From positions 1 to 64,000 of the forward strand of contig URDD01000002.1 of NCBI GenBank assembly GCA_900546395.1: a DNA stretch of 64,000 nucleotides, in the 5' to 3' direction. The position numbers and the translations under genes were made by a program. The notes under the pieces were generated by a model. The model had not been told where the DNA came from. It did no database searches and saw only the letters and a list, made by a program, of their open reading frames with translations. Numbering within the stretch: the stretch's first letter is position 1; the number at the start of each line of letters is the position of its first letter. Positions 1 to 6,694 of this stretch are shown here, piece by piece. Source of the stretch: an uncultured Bacteroidales bacterium. GTDB lineage: Bacteria; Bacteroidota; Bacteroidia; Bacteroidales; UBA932.

Positions 1-113
1 ATATGGCAGACAGGCGGAACAGGTTCGAGTATGTTTGTTTCGTGGCAATAATCGTGGCATCGCTGATTATGCTTACGGAAACTGCGTCACAAAATTTTAA
101 TGGTAAAATTTAA
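1..113 (+). CDS. C-terminal end of an unidentified membrane protein (partial)
   Basis: The third forward frame is open from the window edge to a TAA at 111-113, giving about 36 residues. It is basic at first (ADRRNR), then has a hydrophobic run of about 16 residues (FVAIIVASLIMLTE) and a short polar tail. This fits the last membrane helix of an integral membrane protein whose body lies outside the window. It converges on the antiporter gene, with 8 bases between the two stop codons. No family can be assigned from so little, and the frame could be fortuitous. Confidence 0.3.
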   Translation, partial: MADRRNRFEYVCFVAIIVASLIMLTETASQNFNGKI

Positions 114-121
114 ACAGTTTC

Positions 122-1498
122 TTACTGCTTTGGTTTCATTTTCTGCCAGTTTGCAACAGGCAATATGAAGGCTATCAACATTGCGGCAAGCCAGAAAATG
201 GATACCGGACCGAAATCGTAGGCGGCATTGCTGATGTTTCCGGCACTTTCGGTATATCCCTGAATCAGGTATCCGCTGGCTATGTCCTGTATTCCGGCAG
301 CTACATAGCTGGATATTCCTACTATGCCGAGAGCTGCTCCTGTAGCTTTTCGCGGTACGATGTCAACAGCCATAAGACCTGCAACTATGCAGTACAGGAT
401 ACCTGTAGAAAGGCTGAACAGGGATACATAGAATATATTCATAAGGTAACTCCCTTCTGTAAACAGAAAGAGGTAAAGTGATATGAAGCTCAGTATTCCC
501 GAAATTATTGCGGGGCGGATTCTGTCACCTTTGAAAACTTTGTCTGAAAGCCACCCTGCCATTACAGTTCCCGCTACACCGAGAGCAGCGGAGAACGCTA
601 TGATTTGTGTTGCGTTTTCAAGGGAAAATTCCTTGGACTTCTGAAGGAAAAGTACACCCCATCCGGCAACCGCGTATTTTGCTATGTATATAAATGCGCT
701 GGATGCTGCTATAATCCAGATACCGGGATGCTTGAGTACATGTTTCTGTACTTCAGCAGTAGGCATCTTGTCTTCCTTTTTCAGTGTTTCTCCTGAGAGT
801 GCTTGTACGGATGGAAGACCTTTGCTTTCAGGAGTATCGCTTACGAAAATCAGTATTATTGCAGCACCAAGAAAACCTCCTGCTGCAGCAAACACAAACC
901 CGTATTGCCATCCTAAGGCGGAAACTACGACGCCTGTAATTATAAAAGACAGGAATTCACCGAGATATGGGCTGGCACTGAATATTCCGTAGTATGTTCC
1001 TCTTTTGGACAATGGAAACCATCTTGAAAGGTTTATAATACCTGGAGGAGAACCCATGGACTGCATCCATCCGTTCAGTCCCCAGAGTATGGAAAAAACT
1101 ATGAACAATATCATGGATGACAATCCTGCTGTACTGTGCATAAGTCCTGCACCTCCCATAAGAAGGTTTGCAATGGCTGACAGCAGAAGCCCCGTGGCCA
1201 TAAATTTCCTTATGTTGCAGTAGTCCGCTATGAAGCCGTTCATGAATTTTCCGACAGCATAGACGAACAGCAATGATGAACCTATAATTCCAAGCTGACC
1301 AGCAGTAAGTGCTTCGCTGTCAATGAGAGGCTGCTTGACTACACTCAGACTCATCCGACATACATAATATAGACTATATGCAATAGTCGCTCCCCAGAAA
1401 GATTTGGTCCTAAGGGATTTATATGTCTTTTCTATTTTGTCTTCGGAAATTTTGACCTCAGACGGCTTGCTTATTCTGTAAAATGAATACAGGCTCAT
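122..1498 (-). CDS. OPA-family MFS antiporter (GlpT/UhpT-like phosphate-ester transporter)
   Basis: An inner-membrane carrier of the organophosphate:phosphate antiporter branch of the major facilitator superfamily. It is predicted to import a phosphorylated three-carbon compound or sugar phosphate in exchange for phosphate. The 458 residues match the family length and contain about twelve hydrophobic segments. A GlpT-like first helix carries YSLYYVCRMSLSVVK near residues 42-56, and a loop with NGWMQSMGSPPG lies near residues 140-155. The N-terminal 30 residues are polar, so there is no signal peptide. A good minus-strand promoter sits 24 bases upstream of the start. The gene appears monocistronic. 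The substrate cannot be told from the sequence. Confidence 0.85.
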   Translation of the reverse strand: MSLYSFYRISKPSEVKISEDKIEKTYKSLRTKSFWGATIAYSLYYVCRMSLSVVKQPLIDSEALTAGQLGIIGSSLLFVYAVGKFMNGFIADYCNIRKFMATGLLLSAIANLLMGGAGLMHSTAGLSSMILFIVFSILWGLNGWMQSMGSPPGIINLSRWFPLSKRGTYYGIFSASPYLGEFLSFIITGVVVSALGWQYGFVFAAAGGFLGAAIILIFVSDTPESKGLPSVQALSGETLKKEDKMPTAEVQKHVLKHPGIWIIAASSAFIYIAKYAVAGWGVLFLQKSKEFSLENATQIIAFSAALGVAGTVMAGWLSDKVFKGDRIRPAIISGILSFISLYLFLFTEGSYLMNIFYVSLFSLSTGILYCIVAGLMAVDIVPRKATGAALGIVGISSYVAAGIQDIASGYLIQGYTESAGNISNAAYDFGPVSIFWLAAMLIAFILPVANWQKMKPKQ

Positions 1499-1521
1499 TG
1501 TTCTTTTTATAAAATAGGAGA

Positions 1522-1553
1522 CAAAGTTAGGAACTGTTTAAAAATTTTTCAAA
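1522..1553 (-). promoter_or_regulatory. Bacteroidota promoter for the OPA antiporter gene
   Basis: Read on the minus strand there is TTTG at 1553-1550, a 20-base spacer, and TAACTTTG at 1529-1522. This is the -33/-7 pattern of the Bacteroidota primary sigma factor. Transcription would start near 1515, giving a leader of about 17 bases before the ATG at 1498. Confidence 0.7.
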
Positions 1554-1657
1554 AATTCTTTTAAAGTTCATTGCCGTCAGTGTTTGAGCCATTTTTGAAA
1601 ATAATGTAAAAAATATTTCACTAAAAAGGTTAAAACGTTTCATATGAAAAGAATTAT

Positions 1658-1665
1658 TAATTTTG
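1658..1665 (+). promoter_or_regulatory. Probable -7 box for the SGNH hydrolase gene
   Basis: TAATTTTG matches TAnnTTTG. No clear TTTG lies at the expected -33 distance (a TTTC is at 1638-1641). The box falls downstream of the first in-frame ATG (1644) and upstream of the one at 1707, which supports 1707 as the start. Confidence 0.5.
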
Positions 1666-1706
1666 CAGGATTGATTTACAGAAATTACATAATTATAACT
1701 AACGAT

Positions 1707-2813
1707 ATGAAACGATTATTAACTATCCTCGCATTGGCGGCTGCAGTAGCCACAATGTCTGATGCAGAACTTTCTGCCGCTACCCCTAAAAATGTCAAGT
1801 ATGTGTTTAAGGAGGCATCTGAACTGAACCTCATAGGCAAGATATTGGATAATACATCAAATCCATACCATAGGGTAGATACTTGTAAATACAAAGGTTT
1901 CACTCCTGGAGAGAACAATCAGGTCCGTTGTTCTGCAGGTCTTGCCGTACTTTTCAAAACAAACTCATCAACTATTTCAGTAAAGCCTGACTATGGATAT
2001 ATGAACAGAGGAACGAACACTATGGGAGTTGCTCTCAGGGGTTACGACCTTTATATCAAGAAAGACGGCGAGTGGCTTTATGCGGCTTCCAAGGCTCCGG
2101 CAGATGGAAGAGAGGAAAATAATCTTGTGCTGATTAAGGATATGGCAGACGGCGTAAAGGAATGCATGCTTTACCTTCCTATGTATAGTGAACTTTATTC
2201 TCTTGGAATTGGTGTGGAAGAAGGTGCTGAAATTGAGTCACTTGATTCACCGTTCAGACATAGGGTAGGAATATTCGGCTCGAGTTTTACGCAAGGGATA
2301 AGTATAAGCCGTTCGGGGATGAGTTATCCTATGCAGTTTATGCGAAAGACAGGAGTGCAGATGCTTAGTCTGGGATGCAGCGGAAATTGCAAGATGCAAC
2401 CGTATTTTGCAGATGTCCTGGCTGATGCCAATGTTGATGCCCTTGTTTTTGATGCTTTTTCAAATCCTGATGCGAAAATGATTGAAGAGAGACTGTTCCC
2501 GTTTATTGAGAGAGTTCAAAAGTCTCATCCTGATATCCCTCTTATATTTATGCAGACCATTTATCGTGAAAGCCGAAACTTCAATGAATCATCTGATAAA
2601 TTCGAGCAGGCAAAAATGGATATGGCTGCAAAACTTATGGCTGAAGCTGTCAAAAAGTATGAAAATGTGTATTTCATTCAGACAAATACAGGTTCCAACT
2701 CAGAAGAGACTTCAGTAGATGGAACTCACCCTTCAGATATGGGGTATCTTGGTTGGGCGGAATCAATAGAAAAACCGATAATGAAAATATTGAAGAAATA
2801 CGGACTTAAGTAA
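1707..2813 (+). CDS. Secreted SGNH/GDSL hydrolase with GxDLY domain
   Basis: A periplasmic or surface esterase, probably removing acyl (for example acetyl) groups from a glycan; the substrate is unknown. From the ATG at 1707 the 368 residues begin with a signal peptide (MKRLLTILALAAAVATM). A beta-rich N-terminal domain follows with the GYDLY signature, about residues 100-125. The SGNH domain has block I FGSSFTQG with Ser193 as probable nucleophile, the GCSGN block, an Asn in DAFSNPD, and the DGTHP block with Asp338 and His341. This arrangement matches the two-domain family made of the GxDLY N-terminal domain and Lipase_GDSL_3. An in-frame ATG 63 bases upstream would add residues before the signal peptide and lies above the probable transcription start. 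The gene stands alone. Confidence 0.85.
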   Translation: MKRLLTILALAAAVATMSDAELSAATPKNVKYVFKEASELNLIGKILDNTSNPYHRVDTCKYKGFTPGENNQVRCSAGLAVLFKTNSSTISVKPDYGYMNRGTNTMGVALRGYDLYIKKDGEWLYAASKAPADGREENNLVLIKDMADGVKECMLYLPMYSELYSLGIGVEEGAEIESLDSPFRHRVGIFGSSFTQGISISRSGMSYPMQFMRKTGVQMLSLGCSGNCKMQPYFADVLADANVDALVFDAFSNPDAKMIEERLFPFIERVQKSHPDIPLIFMQTIYRESRNFNESSDKFEQAKMDMAAKLMAEAVKKYENVYFIQTNTGSNSEETSVDGTHPSDMGYLGWAESIEKPIMKILKKYGLK

Positions 2814-2861
2814 AAAATGTTAATCAGATTTAAGTGATTACTGTGAATTTAATGAAAAATA

Positions 2862-2892
2862 TTTGGAGAATGATTTTAAATCGTTACCTTTG
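2862..2892 (+). promoter_or_regulatory. Orphan Bacteroidota promoter
   Basis: TTTG at 2862-2865, exactly 19 bases, then TACCTTTG at 2885-2892: both boxes match. No convincing plus-strand gene follows. The next plus-strand gene is aqpZ, 1.5 kb away, beyond a minus-strand operon. Transcription should start near 2899. Confidence 0.65.
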
Positions 2893-2898
2893 CAATGG

Positions 2899-2980
2899 AC
2901 ATCAGAATTTATTCGTGTCTATTTGTTAAGTTCGTTTTATATAGGGCCGGTTCCTTGGGGAGGGGACCGGCTTTCATATT
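2899..2980 (+). ncRNA. Candidate small RNA between an orphan promoter and a terminator
   Basis: The interval begins about 7 bases after a strong promoter and ends at a GC-rich hairpin followed by CTTTCATATTT, so a transcript of about 80 nt is predicted. It resembles no RNA family I can name and is too short for 6S RNA or tmRNA. A 46-codon open frame (2895-3035) overlaps it but runs through the hairpin and lacks protein-like composition. The call rests only on promoter-plus-terminator geometry. Confidence 0.45.
2946..2980 (+). terminator. Rho-independent-type terminator
   Basis: A nine-base stem, GCCGGTTCC (2946-2954) with GGGACCGGC (2963-2971) and one G-T pair, is closed by an 8-base loop and followed by TTTCATATTT. 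It could end the candidate small RNA and any readthrough from the SGNH hydrolase gene. Confidence 0.65.
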
Positions 2981-3057
2981 TGTCAGGTACGAACATACTC
3001 TAACGGGAGGGTATAGGGCTCAACGGAATCGGATATAATTTGCTAAAAACGGTCGGT

Positions 3058-3075
3058 GTTCTATTTCGGTAGAAC
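3058..3075. other. Small perfect hairpin
   Basis: GTTCTA and TAGAAC form a six-base stem around the loop TTTCGG. It lies between the candidate small RNA and the palindromic repeat, downstream of the minus-strand small-protein gene. Function unknown. Confidence 0.35.
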
Positions 3076-3095
3076 AGGATGACCCGCCAAAGTAC

Positions 3096-3176
3096 ATTCG
3101 GTACGGAAAAGCCCCCTCTGCGGTACCGAATGCGCTTCGCGGGTCGGTTGGTACCGCAGAGGGGGCTTTCCCGTAC
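3096..3176. repeat. Intergenic palindromic repeat, inverted pair
   Basis: A 27-base arm (3101-3127) recurs in inverted orientation at 3150-3176 with one mismatch, around a 22-base loop. The same unit (about 33 bases with its CATTC prefix) recurs near 44067-44146. Each unit begins with GGTACGG and ends in GCGGTACC, so it can also fold on itself. GACCCGC at 3081-3087 could pair with GCGGGTC at 3139-3145 in an alternative fold. The pair lies 57 bases past the stop of the minus-strand radical SAM operon and could act as a terminator, but the dispersal marks it as a repeat family. Confidence 0.75.
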
Positions 3177-3232
3177 AAACTGGCTCATAGCAATCAGAGT
3201 CAGTTCGTTTAGATACAAAATCGGAACTGAAG

Positions 3233-3586
3233 TCAGGATTGGACAGTTTGATCAGTCTGATCAGTTGGAGGTGTTGAAGAATCTCCTTCGGTCTGTTCTG
3301 TCTCAGGTGTTACCGGATCACCTTCTGTAACGCAAGAAGTAAATGCAGCCGGAACTATCGTTGCCAGACCAAGTGATATTCCCACTACTCTTGTAATCTT
3401 ACCTACTCTTCTGCGTGAGGCAAGCTTTTCTTCAAGATATCTCACTTCAGCTTCGCATTTAGGACATGTCCCGCTGCAGTTTCCTTTATGTCTGCATTCG
3501 GATGTTATGTATTCAATGTCATTTTCAAGTGCGATCTGTCTGCGTATCTCTCTGAGAGCCTTGCATATTTCTTTGCCTCTTTCCAT
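3233..3586 (-). CDS. Four-cysteine small protein with internal lipobox-like segment, partner of radical SAM enzyme
   Basis: A 117-residue protein of unknown function. Residues 1-57 are charged and probably helical, and contain C31-x5-C37-x3-C41-x2-C44 (core GNCSGTCPKCEAE), which could bind zinc or an Fe-S cluster. Residues 58-85 look like a lipoprotein signal placed in mid-protein: RRR, a hydrophobic run of about 20, then AFTSC with Cys85. The last 32 residues are rich in Thr, Pro, Asp and Glu. It lies 33 bases downstream of a small radical SAM gene, in the same operon, and may be its substrate or electron partner. From memory, similar small proteins occur in other Bacteroidales; I know of no established role. 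Confidence 0.7.
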   Translation of the reverse strand: MERGKEICKALREIRRQIALENDIEYITSECRHKGNCSGTCPKCEAEVRYLEEKLASRRRVGKITRVVGISLGLATIVPAAFTSCVTEGDPVTPETEQTEGDSSTPPTDQTDQTVQS

Positions 3587-3619
3587 AAATGATTAGTTTA
3601 AATGTTTGTTAGAAGTTGT

Positions 3620-4231
3620 TTAAATTTTTGTTTTATATGTCAGTCTGTTGAAATTCCTGTATCCCATTGTCTCCAGAACTGCCATGCTTGAAAGTACGTC
3701 ATCCCCGTCATTGAATCCCGGTATCAGAGGCACTTTGAGAACACATGAATCTGCCTTGCCGGCTTTTGCCAGATATTCAAGATTTCCAATCACTTTTGAA
3801 TTATCCGTCCCAGTATATCCTGAGTAAATGGCATTATTCATATCCTTAATGTCTATTATGAATGAATCCACGGTATCAATTACGGAATGAAGCAGTTCTG
3901 CTCTGACATTCAAGGATGTCTCCACATTTATTTTCCATTGTGGTCCGCAGATGGAGCGGAACTCATTGATAAAACGAGCATTGAGTAATGGTTCACCACC
4001 GCCGAACGTGACACCTCCTCCTGTAGCAAGGAAGTATAGTCCGTCGATTTTAACTTCATCGTAAAGTTCCTGTGCGGTATAGCGCTTATGGGAGTGCGAC
4101 ATAGATAAGGTCTGCGGGTTCAGACAATAACGGCAATTCAGAGGGCATAGCATAAAGACTACAAGAGTAGTCACGCCTTCTCCGTCAACACCTATTCTCA
4201 AACGCGATATTGCTGAAATATTTGCAGTCAT
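3620..4231 (-). CDS. Small radical SAM activase-like protein (PflA/NrdG-like)
   Basis: A 203-residue radical S-adenosylmethionine enzyme. The cluster motif CPLNCRYC (C-x3-C-x2-C) is near residues 29-36, and the SAM-binding GGE-like motif TFGGGEP is near residue 76. Later strands (NVETSLN, IIDIKDM, KVPLIPGFND) follow the pyruvate formate-lyase activase pattern. It has no extra ferredoxin or SPASM region, so it is a minimal one-domain enzyme. No glycyl-radical enzyme is nearby. The only partner is the four-Cys protein 33 bases downstream. It may therefore modify that protein, or activate a glycyl-radical enzyme encoded elsewhere. Confidence 0.8.
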   Translation of the reverse strand: MTANISAISRLRIGVDGEGVTTLVVFMLCPLNCRYCLNPQTLSMSHSHKRYTAQELYDEVKIDGLYFLATGGGVTFGGGEPLLNARFINEFRSICGPQWKINVETSLNVRAELLHSVIDTVDSFIIDIKDMNNAIYSGYTGTDNSKVIGNLEYLAKAGKADSCVLKVPLIPGFNDGDDVLSSMAVLETMGYRNFNRLTYKTKI

Positions 4232-4286
4232 AATTTCTGAATTTCAGCTCAAAGATGCATTAGTCCGGACGATTGTTGCATGTTCT

Positions 4287-4295
4287 CCCCCCCCC
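4287..4295. repeat. C9 homopolymer tract between divergent genes
   Basis: Nine consecutive C residues lie between the radical SAM start (4231) and the aqpZ -7 box (4349). Such tracts can slip during replication. The position, about 53 bases upstream of the aqpZ -7 box, is not the usual spacer position, so any effect on expression is speculative. Confidence 0.6.
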
Positions 4296-4348
4296 ACAAA
4301 ATTTGAACATTTTCCGGAAAACAGGAATAAGATAAATGCGATTCATAT

Positions 4349-4356
4349 TATATTTG
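4349..4356 (+). promoter_or_regulatory. -7 box for aqpZ
   Basis: TATATTTG matches TAnnTTTG; no good -33 TTTG is present. The predicted transcript would begin near 4363. An 11-codon leader frame (4365-4400) then ends in TGA overlapping the aqpZ ATG. Confidence 0.45.
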
Positions 4357-4396
4357 AAACAATTATGACATTTCAAGAATATAAATTTTTGTTTTT

Positions 4397-5056
4397 ATGA
4401 AGAACAAGTATTTTGCTGAAGCAGTGGGTACGATGGTACTCGTGCTTATGGGCTGCGGTGCAGCTGTAATGAATGGGGGAGCTACAAGTGTGGCTGCAGT
4501 CCTTACTATTGCATTCGCTTTCGGTCTTGCAGTCATTGCAATGGCTTATGCTATCGGTCCGGTTTCAGGATGCCATATCAATCCTGCCATAACATTGGGA
4601 GTCTGGATGAGTGGCAGAATGAAAGGGAAAGAGGCTCTTGGCTATATGGGGGCGCAGGTTCTTGGTGCACTTGCAGGATCTGCAGTCATTTGGGTTCTGG
4701 TAAACAGCGGATGTGTTCCGATCGGAGCTACCACTACCGGTGCGAACAGCTTTGCAGAAGAGAATCTTATCCCTGCTTTTGTAGCAGAATTTGTATTTAC
4801 ATTCATTTTTGTACTTGTTGTACTTCGTACGACAGATCCTGACAAGGGTGCAGGGCAGTTTGCAGGACTTGCAATAGGCCTGACTCTCGTACTTGTACAT
4901 ATCGTATGTATTCCGATTACAGGAACATCTGTAAATCCTGCCCGTTCTATCGGACCAGCTCTTTTTGAGGGAGGAGCAGCACTTTCACAGCTTTGGCTTT
5001 TCATAGTCGCACCTATGGCAGGAGCGGCTCTGGCAGCATTGGCAGCAAGAAAATAG
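4397..5056 (+). CDS. aqpZ: Aquaporin Z-type water channel (MIP family)
   Basis: A six-helix inner-membrane channel for water. Both half-helix signatures are present: CHINPAITLG near residues 58-67 and GTSVNPARSIGP near residues 175-186. The 219-residue length fits AqpZ (about 230) better than glycerol facilitators (about 280), and the residue after the second NPAR is Ser, as in water-selective members. It begins at the ATG at 4397, which overlaps the stop of a tiny leader frame. It is followed by a terminator-like composite hairpin and appears monocistronic. Confidence 0.92.
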   Translation: MKNKYFAEAVGTMVLVLMGCGAAVMNGGATSVAAVLTIAFAFGLAVIAMAYAIGPVSGCHINPAITLGVWMSGRMKGKEALGYMGAQVLGALAGSAVIWVLVNSGCVPIGATTTGANSFAEENLIPAFVAEFVFTFIFVLVVLRTTDPDKGAGQFAGLAIGLTLVLVHIVCIPITGTSVNPARSIGPALFEGGAALSQLWLFIVAPMAGAALAALAARK

Positions 5057-5143
5057 GCACCGGGACTTTGTGACAATGATGTCATTCCCTTGGCTCCGCC
5101 ATTCTGAATAAGAAAGAGGCCGGGGAGCAGGACGAACAGAAAG

Positions 5144-5192
5144 AGAGGGGTGAACCCAAAAGTCATAAGACTTTGAGGTCACCTCTTTTTTT
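5144..5192 (+). terminator. Terminator after aqpZ
   Basis: An inner stem AAAGTC/GACTTT (5159-5174) is nested in an outer imperfect stem AGAGGGGTGA/TCACCTCT (5144-5153 with 5179-5186). A run of seven T follows. It ends about 135 bases after the aqpZ stop. Confidence 0.65.
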
Positions 5193-5250
5193 CTATAAGT
5201 ACAATAACCAGATTTGGATGACAACGGAAAACTAAATCAGTAAAATATAT

Positions 5251-5580
5251 GGCTATTTCTTTGAATTACATCAGAACGATTTTCTTCTATTTCCGCCTTG
5301 CATCGGTGAATTTGTTCCGGAAAATCATACTGTACGCACAGTAAATGCGGCTCAGCGGAATGAATAAGCCAAACTTCAGGAAAATAAACCGATTCAGAAG
5401 CGAAAAACTTACTGACGGCCGCTTTGAATCTATCTTTCATCAGGTTGTAGAGTTGCTTCATGATGAAGGACTGATATCTCTTGATGTTCAGTATATAGAC
5501 GGGACAAAGATTGAATCTGTTGCCCATAATCTAAGGAAATATGTCGCTCAGAAAACAAAAGATAGAGATAGATATGCTCA
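5251..5580 (+). pseudogene. IS1182-family transposase remnant
   Basis: Two pieces of a DDE transposase in different frames. The first (from about 5251) reads HQNDFLLFPP...GEFVPENHTVRTVN, the usual start of IS1182-type transposases. The second (from 5345) reads RLSGMNKPNFRKINRFRSEKL and then DVQYIDGTKIES, the first catalytic-Asp region. The roughly 40 residues expected between them, and the whole C-terminal half with the other catalytic residues, are missing. The frame runs on to 5695, but the last ~38 codons do not resemble a transposase. No terminal inverted repeats or target duplication could be recognised, so this is a decayed fragment. Confidence 0.75.
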
Positions 5581-5703
5581 AAGCATGGCCGGCCGCGGCC
5601 TTGTGAGCGGCTCCCTGACGACAAAGTCGGAAGGGTGGATGAAGCGAAGCGGAACTCTGGAAGAACCTTCCGACTGCGACTTCGCAATCCTTTAAAACAA
5701 CGA

Positions 5704-5723
5704 AAGCCGACCCAAAAGGGTCG
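5704..5723 (-). terminator. Terminator of the WYL-peptidase-porin-GSCFA operon
   Basis: GCCGACCC and GGGTCGGC form a perfect eight-base stem with an AAAA loop. On the minus strand it is followed by TTTCGTTGTTTT. It lies about 80 bases past the stop of the GSCFA gene. Confidence 0.7.
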
Positions 5724-5804
5724 GCTCCCCATTTGCTTCTATGTTATATAAGGTAGAATTGAGGTGGCATCGTAAAACCTGTTCAGGTCATATAAAGGAT
5801 ATGG

Positions 5805-6683
5805 CTATCTCTTCTGAATATGCTGTGACTGGCGGAAGAGGCGTTCATTTGCTGCCAGATCCTGTCTTTCGGAATCTGAAACCGCAAAGTCACAGAAGCG
5901 TTCCCAAATGATTTTTACAGCAAGTTCAGATGGATGGACCATATCCTCTGCATAGAAACGGTAGTCCCGCAGTTCGTCTATAACTATTTCATATGCAGGG
6001 AAGTATTCACATGCGTCAGGATATATGCAGCATAGTTTTTCGACTGCCAGTAAAAGTGATGCCTTGCTTATCTGGTTGCCGTGCGCACCGTCTTTCAGGT
6101 GACGTATCGGACTTACTGTAAAAATAAATTTTTTGGGACAGTTATTGTCGGAGATTCCTGTTTCAACCAGTCTCTTGAGCAGACCGAATGTCAACTCTGA
6201 TTCCAGAAAAACTCTTTCAAACTCATTGGCATTTCTTTTCAGACAGTTTGAAACTATCTCTCCATCAGGGAGATGCTTGAAGCACCAGCTTGTGCCGAGT
6301 GTGACAATGACTTTATTGCATTGCTTGTAAAAGTCGGCTGCCTCCATGAGCTTAATATTGGCATTTTCCAGAAAATCAGTTCTTTCTACTCTGGCGAATG
6401 AAGTATGGTGACTGAATGAACAGAACAATTCAGAGCCGCTTCCCATCTGTATTATTTCATCTTCACCAAAAGGAGAGGCGGAGCGCAGACGGGCAAATGA
6501 GTTGCATACGGAAACAGGATTATACAGGGTGCCGAAAGGGTTCAGACATATATTAAAGCCGGCGGCATACATCTTATTGCCCACATTGTCTGCGAAGCAG
6601 CTTCCGCATACCATAATCTTATCTTCGAGTGAAATACCTGTCCGGCTTTTGCCGGCATCTACTGCTGTCTGGAGTTTTATCAT
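5805..6683 (-). CDS. GSCFA domain protein
   Basis: A 292-residue protein of the GSCFA family (PF08885), named for the motif present here as CGSCFADNVG near residues 26-35. The family is distantly related to SGNH/GDSL hydrolases: a GSCF nucleophile block, a TLGTSW block near residue 127, and a late DMVHPSELA block (D-x-x-H-type) support this. It has no signal peptide, so a cytoplasmic role is likely. It is the last gene of the operon, 11 bases after the porin gene. The biochemical function of the family is not established. Confidence 0.85.
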   Translation of the reverse strand: MIKLQTAVDAGKSRTGISLEDKIMVCGSCFADNVGNKMYAAGFNICLNPFGTLYNPVSVCNSFARLRSASPFGEDEIIQMGSGSELFCSFSHHTSFARVERTDFLENANIKLMEAADFYKQCNKVIVTLGTSWCFKHLPDGEIVSNCLKRNANEFERVFLESELTFGLLKRLVETGISDNNCPKKFIFTVSPIRHLKDGAHGNQISKASLLLAVEKLCCIYPDACEYFPAYEIVIDELRDYRFYAEDMVHPSELAVKIIWERFCDFAVSDSERQDLAANERLFRQSQHIQKR

Positions 6684-6694
6684 TTAAAAGAATC

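Noticed and set aside
2899..2980. 6S RNA or tmRNA identity for the candidate small RNA
   Set aside because: It is far too short, and no characteristic long bulged helix or tRNA-like domain is present.
2895..3035. Open frame of 46 codons over the candidate small RNA
   Set aside because: It runs through a terminator hairpin, has a composition unlike proteins, and begins before the predicted transcription start.
4642..5166. Minus-strand open frame opposite aqpZ (174 codons)
   Set aside because: It is the antisense shadow of a clearly recognised aquaporin gene and shows no family features.
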